A stretch of DNA of 64,000 nucleotides, taken from positions 1 to 64,000 of the forward strand of contig CANRIP010000003.1 of NCBI GenBank assembly GCA_947630715.1, in the 5' to 3' direction. The notes beneath the pieces were generated by a model, which worked only from the letters and a program-made list of their open reading frames with translations, had not been told where the DNA came from and did not search any database. Below are positions 15,621 to 25,907 of the stretch, piece by piece. Every line of letters begins with the position of its first letter. The first letter of the stretch is position 1. This DNA comes from an uncultured Acetatifactor sp. (GTDB taxonomy: Bacteria > Bacillota > Clostridia > Lachnospirales > Lachnospiraceae). The position numbers were made by a program, and so were the translations under genes.

Positions 15621-17798
15621 TCAGATCAGCGCGTTGGCGTCCAGGATCAAAGCGATTTCGCCGTCGCCCAGAATCGTCGCGCCGCTGATGAACTTGCACT
15701 GCTTAATGTATTTTCCCAGAGTTTTAATGACGATCTCCTGCTGGCCGATCAGCTCGTCGATCACAAAGCCCGCCATCTTGTCGCCCTTTTTCACGATCAC
15801 CACAATCAGGTTGTCTTCCTCGGAGCGCTTGCTTTCCACATCCAGCACCTGGTTCAGCCGGATCAGAGGGATCACGTTGCCTCTCAGATGAATGACTTCC
15901 TTATTCTGCACCAGCTTGATGTCGCTGGCGGGAATGTCCTCCAGCGTCTGAATGGAGCCCAAGGAAATTGCGTACTTTTCGTCTCCCACAACCACCATCA
16001 GAGCCTGTATGATCGCTAACGTCAGGGGCAGCCGGATCGTCCAGGTGCTGCCTTCTCCCAGCTTGGACTTCACCTCCACCTCGCCGCTCAGGGATTCAAT
16101 CTTGGATTTTACCACGTCCAGGCCCACGCCCCGTCCGGAGACGTCCGTCACCTGTTTCGCCGTGGAAAAGCTGGGCAGGAACAGCAGATTGATGATCTCC
16201 TTATCCGTCATATTCACAGCCTGTTCCGGCGTGATGGTCCCTCTCTCAATCGCCTTGTTGCGGACGGCTTCCACATCGATGCCGTTGCCGTCGTCCCTTA
16301 CCTCGATCACCACATTGTTGCCATCCTGATAGGCGTCCAGGAAAATGGAGCCCACGGCGGGCTTTCCACGCTGTGCGCGAAGTTCCGCGGATTCCAGGCC
16401 GTGATCGGCGGCATTCCGCAGCAGGTGCATCAGGGGATCCCCGATCTCATCCACCACCGTACGGTCCAGTTCCGTCTCCTCACCGGTCATATACAGCTCC
16501 ATCTTTTTATCCAGCTTTTTGGACAGATCCCGGATCATTCTGGGGAACTTGTTCACAACGCTTTCGATGGGTACCATACGCACCTTCATCACGGACTCAT
16601 GGAGATTGGTCGTCACGCTCTCCAGATATTCGATCTGCTCGTTGAAACTGTTGTGGGTCGCCCCGGAGGTCTGCTGCTCCTGGCCGGCGTTTGCGCTGGA
16701 TACCAGGGAGTTTTTCGCGATAATCAGCTCGCTGACCAGATTCATCAGCGCGTCCAGCTTTTCAATATCCACTCTCACCGTGCGGTTTACCACCGGCTTT
16801 GCGGGAGCCTGCTTTTTGTGATCCGCCGCTTTTGCGGCCGCAGGAGGCGCCGCAGCAGACGCAGCCGCGGGAGCCGTGGCAACAGGCTTGGGAGCGTCGG
16901 CCTTTGCAGGGGCGACAGGCGCAGCCGCGGGCTTTTCGCTTTCCTCTGCTTTTTCCTCTGCCTCCGCCTTGTCTTCCGCCGCCACGCTCTTGTTGTTTTC
17001 CAACACAAGGGGCGCGCCCGTAGCCTTTTCAATTTCGGATACGTTCTCCGCCGCATGGACGATGCTGTCCAGATCCGAATCCGATAACACAATCAGGGTG
17101 AAATCCCTGTCGAATTTTTCGTCTTCCACATCCTGGGCGCTGGGATCGGACACGATAATCTCCGCCAGCTCCTCCACCGCCTTAAACACCAAAAAGGCTC
17201 TCGCGGCTTTCAGAATGCAGCTTTCCTGCACCATCACGTTGATGCCGTACACCTTCTTGCCCTGTTTCATCGCCTCTCTGAGAACGGAAATCTGGGTGCT
17301 GTCAAGGGGAATCTGATCCCACTTGTTCTCTCCCGTCTCCCCGGAGGGCCGGGAGGCCTGGCCAGTCTCCTCGGTTTTCTTCGGCTCGGCCCCGCTTCCG
17401 GCGCCGTCTCCGCTTTCCCCTTTCAGAATATCGTTCAGCTTTTTGATCAACTGCTCGTTTTCATTGGTTCCCTCGTCCGCGGAAGACTGAATATTATCCG
17501 TGTATTCCTCCAATGCGTCCAGGCACTGGAACAGCACGTCGATCATTTCCGGCATCACCTTGATGGTGCCGTTTCTCACCTCGGAGAACACATTTTCCAT
17601 ATCATGGGTCAGATTCTGCATTCTCTTGTAACCCATGGTGCCCGCCATGCCTTTCAGGGAATGCGCCGCACGAAAGATTTCGTTGATCGTATCCGAATTC
17701 TCCGGATCCGTTTCCAGCTCCAGTATCCTTGTGTTCAGATTTTGCAGATGCTCCTTAGTCTCGTCAAGGAAAATCTCAAGATATTGGCTTACGTCCAT
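15621..17798 (-). CDS. cheA: Chemotaxis histidine kinase CheA
   Basis: The roughly 725-residue cytosolic kinase phosphorylates CheY and CheB. Domains in order: P1/Hpt with H46 in FRAAHSLKGMAGTMGY; a CheY-binding region; an Ala/Lys/Glu-rich linker (about 270-340); the dimerisation helix (VRVDIEKLDALMNLVSELIIAKN); HATPase with NAADHGLE, DDGNGID and GRGVGLDVV; and a C-terminal CheW-like P5. I chose the ATG encoding MDVSQYLEIF because GGGATGG is well spaced from it. An in-frame ATG four codons upstream has the same GGG abutting it. It lies between cheB and cheW. Confidence 0.97.
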   Translation of the reverse strand: MDVSQYLEIFLDETKEHLQNLNTRILELETDPENSDTINEIFRAAHSLKGMAGTMGYKRMQNLTHDMENVFSEVRNGTIKVMPEMIDVLFQCLDALEEYTDNIQSSADEGTNENEQLIKKLNDILKGESGDGAGSGAEPKKTEETGQASRPSGETGENKWDQIPLDSTQISVLREAMKQGKKVYGINVMVQESCILKAARAFLVFKAVEELAEIIVSDPSAQDVEDEKFDRDFTLIVLSDSDLDSIVHAAENVSEIEKATGAPLVLENNKSVAAEDKAEAEEKAEESEKPAAAPVAPAKADAPKPVATAPAAASAAAPPAAAKAADHKKQAPAKPVVNRTVRVDIEKLDALMNLVSELIIAKNSLVSSANAGQEQQTSGATHNSFNEQIEYLESVTTNLHESVMKVRMVPIESVVNKFPRMIRDLSKKLDKKMELYMTGEETELDRTVVDEIGDPLMHLLRNAADHGLESAELRAQRGKPAVGSIFLDAYQDGNNVVIEVRDDGNGIDVEAVRNKAIERGTITPEQAVNMTDKEIINLLFLPSFSTAKQVTDVSGRGVGLDVVKSKIESLSGEVEVKSKLGEGSTWTIRLPLTLAIIQALMVVVGDEKYAISLGSIQTLEDIPASDIKLVQNKEVIHLRGNVIPLIRLNQVLDVESKRSEEDNLIVVIVKKGDKMAGFVIDELIGQQEIVIKTLGKYIKQCKFISGATILGDGEIALILDANALI

Positions 17799-17902
17799 AC
17801 TTATACCCATCCCTTTCTTCGTTTACAGCGCTTTTTCCGCTGTGTCTCACATGCGCGGCCCCGCGCACGGTTTCAGCCTTTTTTCGTCCGCCGCCGGCGT
17901 GT

Positions 17903-18982
17903 TTACCCTTTGACGCCCACGTTCAGGACAATCTCCTGAGCCAGTTGATCCAGCGCCACCACCTGATCGGAAAGCCCCGCGTTGACCACGCTCCTTGGCA
18001 TGCCGTACACCACGCAGGTCTCCTGATTCTGAGCGATCACATGGACCTTCTTTTTGGCCTCCAGATTCCTGATTCCCTCCGTGCCGTCGGATCCCATGCC
18101 CGTCATAACCACGCACACCACTTCGTCAAAACGGCTGTCGGCGAGAGATTCATACATATAGTTGGCGCAGGGCTTTACGCCCTCCCTGCTGGGCTCGTCC
18201 GAATAGTGGATGGTGTACCTGCCGCCCGTGTTTTTCACGTTCATGTGCATGCCGCCCATGGCCACATACACCGTGCCGACCGCAAGCTCCTCCCCTTCCT
18301 GAGCCTCCTTGACGTTCACTTGGCTTAAGTCGTTCAGCCGCTCCGCCAGGGACGCCGTAAAGCCCTTCGGCATGTGCTGCACCAGCAGCACCGGAGCGTC
18401 CAGTTGGGCCGGCAGCCGGGGAATCACGGATTGCAGGGCCTTGGGCCCGCCTGTGGAACTGGCGATGGCCACGATCTTGCTGCCTCCGGTCCTTTTCACA
18501 AACCGTTTGGCCAGATCTGCCGCCTTTTCCGCCTCCTGGACGTTTTCCTGGGGCCGGCTGACCGGCGTAAAGAGGGCCGGCCGGCTGTTTGCCACCACCT
18601 CCAGAACGTCCAGCATTCTGTTTTTAAACTGATCCATCCGGCAGTCCACCGCACTGTCAGGCTTATGTATGAAATCGAGAGCTCCCAGTTCCAGAGCGTC
18701 CAGAGTCGTCTTTGCGCCTTCCTTGGTGTCCGTGCTTGCCATCATCACCTTGGCGCGGATCCGGTTCCTGCGAAGCTCCTCCAAAAGCTGCAGACCGTTC
18801 ATCTTCGGCATGTTCACGTCCAGAACCACGGCGTCATACTGACGTTGTTTTAAAAGATCCAACGCCTCCAGGCCGTTTATGGCCCTGTCCGCCACCTGAA
18901 ATCTCTCATCACTGTCAATTATATCACAGATGACTCTTCTCATGAGTGCAGAATCATCAACCACCAAAATTTTTTTCGGCAT
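17903..18982 (-). CDS. cheB: Chemoreceptor methylesterase CheB
   Basis: The 360-residue protein demethylates and deamidates chemoreceptors in adaptation. The N-terminal receiver has D9, D10 and phospho-acceptor D55 (VVLDVNMPKMNG). The C-terminal esterase has its catalytic Ser in IASSTGGPKAL, His in LVQHMPKGFTASLAERLN and Asp in VVMTGMGSDGTEGIRNL. The start at 18982 follows AAAGGAATGGG. The longer upstream frame overlaps the PilZ gene and is not family sequence. cheR, its methyltransferase counterpart, is not in this window. Confidence 0.96.
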   Translation of the reverse strand: MPKKILVVDDSALMRRVICDIIDSDERFQVADRAINGLEALDLLKQRQYDAVVLDVNMPKMNGLQLLEELRRNRIRAKVMMASTDTKEGAKTTLDALELGALDFIHKPDSAVDCRMDQFKNRMLDVLEVVANSRPALFTPVSRPQENVQEAEKAADLAKRFVKRTGGSKIVAIASSTGGPKALQSVIPRLPAQLDAPVLLVQHMPKGFTASLAERLNDLSQVNVKEAQEGEELAVGTVYVAMGGMHMNVKNTGGRYTIHYSDEPSREGVKPCANYMYESLADSRFDEVVCVVMTGMGSDGTEGIRNLEAKKKVHVIAQNQETCVVYGMPRSVVNAGLSDQVVALDQLAQEIVLNVGVKG

Positions 18983-18983
18983 T

Positions 18984-19709
18984 CTAGTCCCATTCCTTTC
19001 TGCGATTTTTTCTTTCTTCCTCAAAAATATATTTGATGATCTCTTCTCTGGTTTTCTGATCCATATCGTAATACTGCACCCGATGTTCAAACATGCCTTT
19101 TCTGTTTTCCATCTCCTGGACGCTCAGTACCTTCCCGATCACCTCAAACAACTTTTTCTCACCCTTCCGGATGAGGCTGTAATTGATGTACAGCAGGCTT
19201 TCCGGCTCATACCGCTGGGCGGAGATAAAGCGAAGGCCTCCCCCGCTGATATCCACAATGATGCTCTGCTTTAAGGGCAGCCCCGGCGTCAGCGCGTAGG
19301 GCATATTCCGCTCCACCGCCTGAAGCTCCTCCTCCTGAAGATTTCTGGCGCACATTTCCAGGGAACAGCTAAAACGGTAATATTCCCTTCTCTGGTATTT
19401 TCGAAGGTTGCTGATCAGCTCCACCGTCAGCAGATAGGCGTTGTTGCTCTTATAGCGGTCCCGGATGCGCACCAGGCACTGGTACATGGTGGTTTCATGA
19501 TAGACCACCATTTCAAATTCCCCGTCCACCGGAAGCAGGATCAGCTTTGTTTTCTCCATCGGCATCATGATCTCCAAGGTATCCTCGGAAAGCAGATCAT
19601 AGATCTGGCTGAAATAGGTTTTCCGTTCCACGGTTTCCGCCAGCCCCTCGTTACGCTCCGTCTGCTGCAGTTCAATGCGGTCGCCCGCGGAAATAAAATC
19701 TGAAAGCAT
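18984..19709 (-). CDS. PilZ-domain flagellar brake protein (YcgR/MotI-like)
   Basis: The 241-residue protein has an N-terminal YcgR-like beta domain (about 5-95) and a C-terminal PilZ domain (about 100-225). The c-di-GMP binding motifs are present: RKYQRREYYRF, with the expected closely spaced arginines, and VDISGGGLRF. By family it should bind c-di-GMP and slow or stop flagellar rotation by acting on the stator or switch. Placement between flhG and cheB in the flagellar operon supports this. Together with the EAL protein at the left of the window it suggests c-di-GMP control of motility. Confidence 0.9.
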   Translation of the reverse strand: MLSDFISAGDRIELQQTERNEGLAETVERKTYFSQIYDLLSEDTLEIMMPMEKTKLILLPVDGEFEMVVYHETTMYQCLVRIRDRYKSNNAYLLTVELISNLRKYQRREYYRFSCSLEMCARNLQEEELQAVERNMPYALTPGLPLKQSIIVDISGGGLRFISAQRYEPESLLYINYSLIRKGEKKLFEVIGKVLSVQEMENRKGMFEHRVQYYDMDQKTREEIIKYIFEEERKNRRKEWD

Positions 19710-19739
19710 ATGAATTACCCCGTTGGTATCTTATATATA

Positions 19740-20612
19740 TTATTTTTTCCCGGAGATAATGTGTGAAAAAAACGCCGCCATGCCCCGTTTCGGCTGTCTT
19801 TGCGCTTCCTCCCTGCCCATGAGCCTGTTTGCGATGCGCTCGTAGGCGGCGGTGGATTTTGCGGAAGGGTTCTGGAGAGAAACCGGCACCTGCTGCATCA
19901 CCGCCCTGGAAAGCTGGTTATCCTCCGGAACGCTTCCCAGGTAAATCATAGGAATTTTCAGGTATCTTTCCACCACGGCGTTCAGCTTTCCAAACAAGAC
20001 CTCTCCCTCCGACTCCCCGGAAACCCGGTTGGCGATCATCTTCACCTTAGTGGCGTTCTCGTCAAACCTGGGATGCCGGTACAGCGCCTTCAGCAGAGAG
20101 TAGGAATCCGTGATGGAGGTGGGCTCCGGCGTGGTCACCAGCAGAATCTCGCCGCTGGCCACCAAAAATTCCAGCACCGCGTCGGATATGCCGGCCCCCG
20201 TGTCCACAATCACAATGTCCGCGATGGAGTCCAACTCCGTCAGGTTCTGAATAATATAATTCAGGTAATCCCGGCTCAGATTGGACATTCCGGCAATGCC
20301 GCTGCCGCCGGAAATAAACCCTACGTCCATCGGGCCCCAGGTAATGATCTCCTTGATGTTCTTCCCTTGGTAGATCAGGTCGCAGAGATTATGTTTCGGA
20401 ACGGCGCCGAACATGATTTCTATGTTGGCAAGCCCGAAATCCGCGTCCAGTATAATCACCTTTTTGTCCATTTTCCGGAACTGGATGGCCAGATTAATGG
20501 AGGTGTTCGATTTGCCGACTCCGCCCTTCCCGCTTGTGACGGTTATGACACGGGCCAGTGGCTTAGCCTGCTGACTGGCTTTCAGTATGCGTAATTGTTC
20601 CGCTTGATCCAT
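19740..20612 (-). CDS. flhG: MinD/ParA-like flagellar number regulator FlhG
   Basis: The roughly 290-residue ATPase has the deviant Walker A motif VTSGKGGVGKSNTSINLA near the N-terminus, DADFGLANIEIMFG, and the switch region IVDTGAGISDAVLEFL. FlhG (YlxH) works with the SRP-type GTPase FlhF to set flagellar number and position. I chose the ATG at 20612, with AAGGAGG at 6 nt. A TTG six codons upstream has no site and would overlap flhF. It directly follows flhF. Confidence 0.93.
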   Translation of the reverse strand: MDQAEQLRILKASQQAKPLARVITVTSGKGGVGKSNTSINLAIQFRKMDKKVIILDADFGLANIEIMFGAVPKHNLCDLIYQGKNIKEIITWGPMDVGFISGGSGIAGMSNLSRDYLNYIIQNLTELDSIADIVIVDTGAGISDAVLEFLVASGEILLVTTPEPTSITDSYSLLKALYRHPRFDENATKVKMIANRVSGESEGEVLFGKLNAVVERYLKIPMIYLGSVPEDNQLSRAVMQQVPVSLQNPSAKSTAAYERIANRLMGREEAQRQPKRGMAAFFSHIISGKK

Positions 20613-20626
20613 GTCCGACCTCCTTG

Positions 20627-21871
20627 TCAATGTTTGGTGCTCAAAAGCTGTTTCACCGTCTTCTGAGGATTGAACGGCTCGATATCGTCAGGTACGTTCT
20701 GCCCGTAAGTCACAAACGCGATGGGCGTATCCGTGTACAGCTTCACGTTCAGCAGATTTCCCAGCGTGGACGTCTCGTCCAGCTTGGTGAAGATCAACTG
20801 ATAATCCGTAACCTCCCGGTAGCTGGAGGCGATTTTGAGCAGATCCTTGTATTTGGTGGTGGCGGACAGCACCAGAAAGCTTTGATATTCCGCGGTTCCG
20901 TCCACGGCCTCCAGCAGCTTTTTCATATTGTCCAACTGTTCCTCATTCTGGTGGGAATGCCCTGCCGTGTCCACAAAAATATAGTCAAACTCCCGGAAAT
21001 CGGTAATGGCGTCCTTTGCCTCCTGGGGCGTGTATACCACCCGGAAGGGCACCTCCAGGATGTTGGCGTAGGTGCGAAGCTGCTCCGCCGCCGCGATCCG
21101 GTAAGTGTCCGCCGTCAGCAGCGCCACCTTCTTCTTTTCATCCACGGAAAAGGTGCTGGCAATCTTTGCGATGGTGGTGGTTTTCCCCACCCCGGTGGGC
21201 CCCATGAAGAACACCACCTTCGGGGTTTTGGAGGCCGGCGTAATGCCCTTCGCCTTGTTGAATTTCAGAATCATCTTCTGATACACGTTGGCCAGGATAA
21301 AATCGATGGGGACGTCCGGCTTTTCGGTCTTATCCACCTCGCCGATGATCTGATTGGCGTATTTTTCGTCCACCTCGTTCTCCAGCATGGTGCTGTAAAG
21401 GAGACGGATAAACTTCTCCTGCTCCGTGGGCTCCGCCTGCTGCGCCTCCTTCTTTTCAGGAGTTTCCTGCCGATCCGCCTCATCCTCCCCGCGCTCGGCC
21501 TGTACGCTTTTGGCGTTTTCCTCCTGCTGCAGCCGGTTGACCAAAAGATTCTGCAGGCTGTCCAGCTTTTTTTCAATGTTCTGGGAGCTGTCCGCCATCA
21601 GGCCGGAGGCGTTTCGGCTCTCCGCCCGGTCGGGGGCGGTCTGAGCGGCCACCGCCCTCTGGGGCGCCGTCTCCCGGCGGACGCTTTTTAAACTTTCTCC
21701 GTCCTCCTCAAGCGCCACCGTGACTTCCACCTGTTTTCCCCCCAGGAATCCCGACAGCCCCTTTTTCTTCACATTTCTGACGTTCATGGTCACAACGCCG
21801 TTTCCAAGTTCCTTTTTGGCAGCTTCCAGCGCTTCCTCCTGGGTTTTGCCTACGAATTTTTTAATAATCAT
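20627..21871 (-). CDS. flhF: SRP-family GTPase FlhF
   Basis: The 414-residue protein starts with the FlhF N-terminal segment MIIKKFVGKTQEEALEAAKKELG. A variable acidic linker spans about 60-150. The NG GTPase domain carries P-loop GPTGVGKTTTIAKIA (224-238), LLTADTYRIAAAEQLRTYA, DTAGHSHQN and FTKLDETSTLG. It helps place the flagellum and recruit early components at the membrane. Its start overlaps the flhA stop by 1 nt (TAATG), implying translational coupling. Confidence 0.95.
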   Translation of the reverse strand: MIIKKFVGKTQEEALEAAKKELGNGVVTMNVRNVKKKGLSGFLGGKQVEVTVALEEDGESLKSVRRETAPQRAVAAQTAPDRAESRNASGLMADSSQNIEKKLDSLQNLLVNRLQQEENAKSVQAERGEDEADRQETPEKKEAQQAEPTEQEKFIRLLYSTMLENEVDEKYANQIIGEVDKTEKPDVPIDFILANVYQKMILKFNKAKGITPASKTPKVVFFMGPTGVGKTTTIAKIASTFSVDEKKKVALLTADTYRIAAAEQLRTYANILEVPFRVVYTPQEAKDAITDFREFDYIFVDTAGHSHQNEEQLDNMKKLLEAVDGTAEYQSFLVLSATTKYKDLLKIASSYREVTDYQLIFTKLDETSTLGNLLNVKLYTDTPIAFVTYGQNVPDDIEPFNPQKTVKQLLSTKH

Positions 21872-23919
21872 TATGCGGTCACCATCCCAACTGACTGTAA
21901 TTCAACATTTGATTCCACTTCGTTATAAGACACCACCACCAGATCCCGGTAATAATCCTCCGTAAGCCTCTTAAAATAGGTTCGGACGATAGGGGACGTA
22001 ATGATGATGGGATTCTTTCCCAGATTTTCCAGTTTCTGGATTTCCCTGCCGACGGAGTCGATAATCGCCTTGGACCGGCTGGGGTCCAGATTCAAAAAGG
22101 CTCCGCTTTCCGTCTGTTTCACGCTGTTCATAATCTCCTGCTCCACCTTGGGATCCAGCGTCACCACGTTGGTCGTCTCATGAGCCGGAAAATACTTGGT
22201 GGAAATAGCCCGTTTCAGGCTTTGGCGCACATATTCGGTGAGGATGTCCGTATCCCTTGTGGAAGGGGCGTAGTCCGCCAGCGTCTCCATGATGGTCAGA
22301 AGATCCCGGATGGAGATCCCCTCCCGCAGCAGGTTCTGAAGCACCTTCTGAATCTCTCCCAGCCCCAGCAGCTTCGGCACCAGCTCCTCCACCAGAGACG
22401 GATTGGATTCCTTCAGGTTGTTCACCAGATTCTGCACGTCCTGGCGGGTCAGCAGCTCGGAGATATACTGCCGGATGATCTCCGTCAGATGGGTGGCGAT
22501 AATGGACGGGGGGTCCACCACGGTGTAGCCCAGGCTTTCCGCCCTCTCCCTCTGCCCCTCCGTAATCCAGATGGCCGGCAGGTGGAAGGAAGGCTCAAAG
22601 GTAGGGATGCCGGTGATCTCCTCCTCCACATAGCCGGGATTCATGGCCATGTAGTGGTCGAAAAGGATTTCCCCTTCGCTGACCTGTATGCCTTTGATCT
22701 TGATAATATACTGGTTGGGATTTAACTGTATGTTGTCCCGCAGGCGGATAATGGGAACCACCGTTCCCAGCTCCAAAGCGATCTGTCTGCGGATCATGAC
22801 CACGCGGTCCAGAAGATCGCCCCCCTGATTCACATCCGCAAGGGGGATAATGCCGTAGCCGAATTCCAGTTCAATGGGATCCACCTGAAGCAAGCTGTTC
22901 ACGTTCTCCGGCTGCCGGATCTCGGCCGCGGCCGCTTCCTCCACGTCCACTTCCGCCTCGATCTTCGCCGTCTCCAGGCTGCCCGCCATCATTCTGCCGC
23001 CGATGACGAACAGCATTCCCATCCCCACAAACAGGATGGTGTTCAGCTCCGTGAACACGCCCAGAAAGGCCAGCGTACCTCCCACCAGATACATCACCTT
23101 CGGCACGCCGAACAACTGTTTCACAATGGCCGGGCCGAAGTCCGACTCCTTGCTGCCCTTGGTCACCAGAATACCGGTGGAAAGGGAAATCAACAGCGAG
23201 GGGATCTGGCTCACCAGGCCGTCGCCGATGGTCAGGATGCCGTAATTGTCCAAAGCGCCCATGGCGTCCATCCCCATGCGCAGGACGCCCATGGCAATAC
23301 CCCCGATCAGGTTGACCATCGTCAGCAAAAGGCCCGCCACAGCGTCCCCTTTCACATACTTCACGGCACCGTCCATGGAGCCGAAGAAGTTGGATTCCAG
23401 TTGAATCTTCTCCCGGCGGAGCTTGGCCTCGTTGTCGTCGATGGCCCCGGTGTTTAAATCCGCGTCGATGGCCATCTGTTTTCCGGGCATGGCGTCCAGC
23501 GTGAATCTTGCCGTCACCTCCGCCACTCGCTCGGAACCCTTGTTGATGACCAGAAACTGAATCATAATCAGGATGATAAAGATAATGGCGCCGACGATCA
23601 GATCACCGCCGCCCACAAACTGTCCGAAGGTGCGCACCACGTTGCCCGACGTCCCCGTGGTCAGGATCAGTCTGGTGGAGGAAACGTTCATGGCCAGACG
23701 GAAAATGGTGGTAAACAGCAGGATGGTGGGGAAATAGGACAGATCCAGCACCTCCTTGGAAAACATGCACACAAACAGGATGGTGAAGGACACGGCGATG
23801 TTAAACGCCATAAAAATGTCCAGAATCCACGCGTCCAGGGGAACGATCAGCATCATGAAGGCAACCAGGATATAAATGGCAACCATGGCGTCCATTTTTT
23901 GAAGTTTTGCAAATTTCAT
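21871..23919 (-). CDS. flhA: Flagellar export apparatus protein FlhA
   Basis: The roughly 682-residue export gate protein has about eight N-terminal membrane helices (to about residue 310), with the conserved loop following RFTLDAMPGKQMAIDADLN. A large cytoplasmic domain binds chaperone-substrate complexes. I prefer the ATG at 23919, because AAAGGAGG lies well placed before it; an ATG twelve codons upstream has none. It forms the core of the flagellar type III secretion gate with FlhB, FliP, FliQ and FliR, all encoded immediately upstream. Confidence 0.97.
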   Translation of the reverse strand: MKFAKLQKMDAMVAIYILVAFMMLIVPLDAWILDIFMAFNIAVSFTILFVCMFSKEVLDLSYFPTILLFTTIFRLAMNVSSTRLILTTGTSGNVVRTFGQFVGGGDLIVGAIIFIILIMIQFLVINKGSERVAEVTARFTLDAMPGKQMAIDADLNTGAIDDNEAKLRREKIQLESNFFGSMDGAVKYVKGDAVAGLLLTMVNLIGGIAMGVLRMGMDAMGALDNYGILTIGDGLVSQIPSLLISLSTGILVTKGSKESDFGPAIVKQLFGVPKVMYLVGGTLAFLGVFTELNTILFVGMGMLFVIGGRMMAGSLETAKIEAEVDVEEAAAAEIRQPENVNSLLQVDPIELEFGYGIIPLADVNQGGDLLDRVVMIRRQIALELGTVVPIIRLRDNIQLNPNQYIIKIKGIQVSEGEILFDHYMAMNPGYVEEEITGIPTFEPSFHLPAIWITEGQRERAESLGYTVVDPPSIIATHLTEIIRQYISELLTRQDVQNLVNNLKESNPSLVEELVPKLLGLGEIQKVLQNLLREGISIRDLLTIMETLADYAPSTRDTDILTEYVRQSLKRAISTKYFPAHETTNVVTLDPKVEQEIMNSVKQTESGAFLNLDPSRSKAIIDSVGREIQKLENLGKNPIIITSPIVRTYFKRLTEDYYRDLVVVSYNEVESNVELQSVGMVTA

Positions 23920-23997
23920 CCCCGTTGTCCTCCTTTCCCCCGTTGTTCCATCCATGGGCCGGCTGTCCCGGCCACCGCCCCCCGATTCCCCGGGGGC

Positions 23998-25107
23998 TTA
24001 AATCTTACCCTGAAGGCGGTATACAAAGGCCAGCACCTCCGCCACCGCCTGATACAGTTCCGGCGGCACCGCCTGTCCCACGTCCACGTTGGCGTACAGC
24101 ATCCGGGCCAGGGGCTTGTTCTCCACAATTTCCACCTTGTTCTCCCGGGCGATCTCCTTAATCTTCTGGGCCAGATAATCCTCGCCCTTGGCGATCACAA
24201 TCGGCGCGTCCGCCACCTCCGGGTCGTATTTGATGGCCACGGCGTAGTGGGTGGGGTTGGTAATGACCACGTCGGCCTGGGGCAGATTCTGCATCATACG
24301 CCGTCTGGACGCCTCTCTCATCTTCGACCGGATCTGGCTTTTGACCTGCGGATCTCCTTCCGACTGCTTATATTCTTCCTTGACCTCCTGCTTGGTCATC
24401 TTCATGTCGTTTTTAAACTTGACCCGCTGATAAATCAGATCCGCCAGCGCGATCACCATATAGACGGCGGAAATGCGGATCCCCAGATCCGTCACCGTCC
24501 GGGCGATTAACTGCAGCCCCTGCATCAAGGACACATCGTACAGGTTTAACAAAACGGCCCACTTATCCTTCAGATAAGAATAGCACATGTAGCCGATCAG
24601 AAGAATCTTCGCCAGGGACTTGGCCAGCTCCATCAGCGCGTTGGGAGAAAAAATTTTTTTAAAGCCGCTGATGGGATTGAGCTTATTAAACTTCGGCATC
24701 AACGGTTTCATGGTGGGCTGCCATTTCACCTGCGCCACATCGCTGACAAAGGCCACCAACACGCCCACAATCAGCACGGGCGCAATGACGAGCAGGGTCC
24801 GTATCAGCATCTGCCGGAACAGGATCGCCGTGTCGGCATGGGGCATGTCCCCCCGCCAGAAGGTGATTGTCTCCGGAATCCTGTTATAGATCAGGTGGAA
24901 AACAGACAGCAATTGATTCCCCAGGTCGCCGACCCAGAACCGCAGCACCAGAAACAGCGACAGAAGGCCCAATCCGTTGGCGATCTCCCGGCTCTTGGCG
25001 ACCTGCCCTTCCTTTCTGGCATCGTCCAGTTTTTTCTGAGTAGCCGGCTCGGTTTTTTCTCCGCCGGGCCCCTCTTTCGCAAAAAACTGCAGATTGTACC
25101 GAATCAT
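23998..25107 (-). CDS. flhB: Flagellar export switch protein FlhB
   Basis: The 369-residue membrane protein has four hydrophobic segments between about residues 45 and 225. The cytoplasmic C-terminal domain carries the autocleavage motif NPTH (284-287, in VVITNPTHYAVAIKY). Self-cleavage there switches export from rod/hook to filament substrates, working with FliK, which is encoded in the same operon. The N-terminus (EKTEPATQKKLDDARKEGQVAKSREI) is typical. The start overlaps the fliR stop by 4 nt. Confidence 0.97.
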   Translation of the reverse strand: MIRYNLQFFAKEGPGGEKTEPATQKKLDDARKEGQVAKSREIANGLGLLSLFLVLRFWVGDLGNQLLSVFHLIYNRIPETITFWRGDMPHADTAILFRQMLIRTLLVIAPVLIVGVLVAFVSDVAQVKWQPTMKPLMPKFNKLNPISGFKKIFSPNALMELAKSLAKILLIGYMCYSYLKDKWAVLLNLYDVSLMQGLQLIARTVTDLGIRISAVYMVIALADLIYQRVKFKNDMKMTKQEVKEEYKQSEGDPQVKSQIRSKMREASRRRMMQNLPQADVVITNPTHYAVAIKYDPEVADAPIVIAKGEDYLAQKIKEIARENKVEIVENKPLARMLYANVDVGQAVPPELYQAVAEVLAFVYRLQGKI

Positions 25108-25886
25108 CTCATGCCCTCCACGAAGGCCACAATCAACTCTCTCATCTCCGTAAACACCATGTCGGCCGCCGAGGGCAGCAGACTGGCGGTAAAGAAAAGC
25201 ACCGAAAGCCCCACCAGCACCTTCAACTGGATTCCCACCGCAAACATATTCATCTGCGGCGCCACCTTTGCCAGAATGCCAAGCACCGCGTTTAAAAGCA
25301 GCATAACGCAGAACACGGGCAGGACGATCCGGAACCCGATAATCACATATTCCGACAGAAACCTGACCATGGCGTTTAACAGGTTCTCCCCGTGAAACAC
25401 CGCGCCGTTGACCGGGATCAGGGTAAAGCTGTCCGCCAGGGCGCCGAACAGATACCGGTACATTCCCGTGGCGATCAGCATCAGCATCAGCGTGTATTGA
25501 TACAAAACGCCGGTAATGCTGGTATTTTCCCTGGTGGTCGGGTCTAACAGCGTGGCCATGGAAAGTCCCGTCTCCATGTCCGAAACGGAACCGGCAAAGT
25601 TCACAATGGAGGAACAGATATTGGCCCCAAACCCCAAAAGCAGACCGGCCAGCGCCTCCTTGATGATAATGACCGCAAATTCCAGCACGGTTTCATATCC
25701 CTCCAGGGCGGCGGGCGTCAGCGTCTCATAGAGCAGGACGGAGGTAAAAAAACTCAGACAAATCTTCACGTTCCTGGGCGTGTTCTGCATGCCGAAAAAG
25801 GGGGCCACATACACAAAGCAGGATACTCTGGTCAGTATCAGCAGAAAATACTCCAGTTCATAAATGGAAAACGAGTAATCTATCAT
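25104..25886 (-). CDS. fliR: Flagellar export apparatus protein FliR
   Basis: The 260-residue, very hydrophobic protein has about six membrane segments and the FliR pattern LILTRVSCFVYVAPFFGMQNTPRNVKICLS near the N-terminus. It is a part of the FliPQR export channel core. It starts after a GGAGAGG site, 20 nt from fliQ, and its stop overlaps flhB. Confidence 0.95.
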   Translation of the reverse strand: MIDYSFSIYELEYFLLILTRVSCFVYVAPFFGMQNTPRNVKICLSFFTSVLLYETLTPAALEGYETVLEFAVIIIKEALAGLLLGFGANICSSIVNFAGSVSDMETGLSMATLLDPTTRENTSITGVLYQYTLMLMLIATGMYRYLFGALADSFTLIPVNGAVFHGENLLNAMVRFLSEYVIIGFRIVLPVFCVMLLLNAVLGILAKVAPQMNMFAVGIQLKVLVGLSVLFFTASLLPSAADMVFTEMRELIVAFVEGMR

Positions 25887-25907
25887 AACCTCTCCGCCGT
25901 ATCCTTA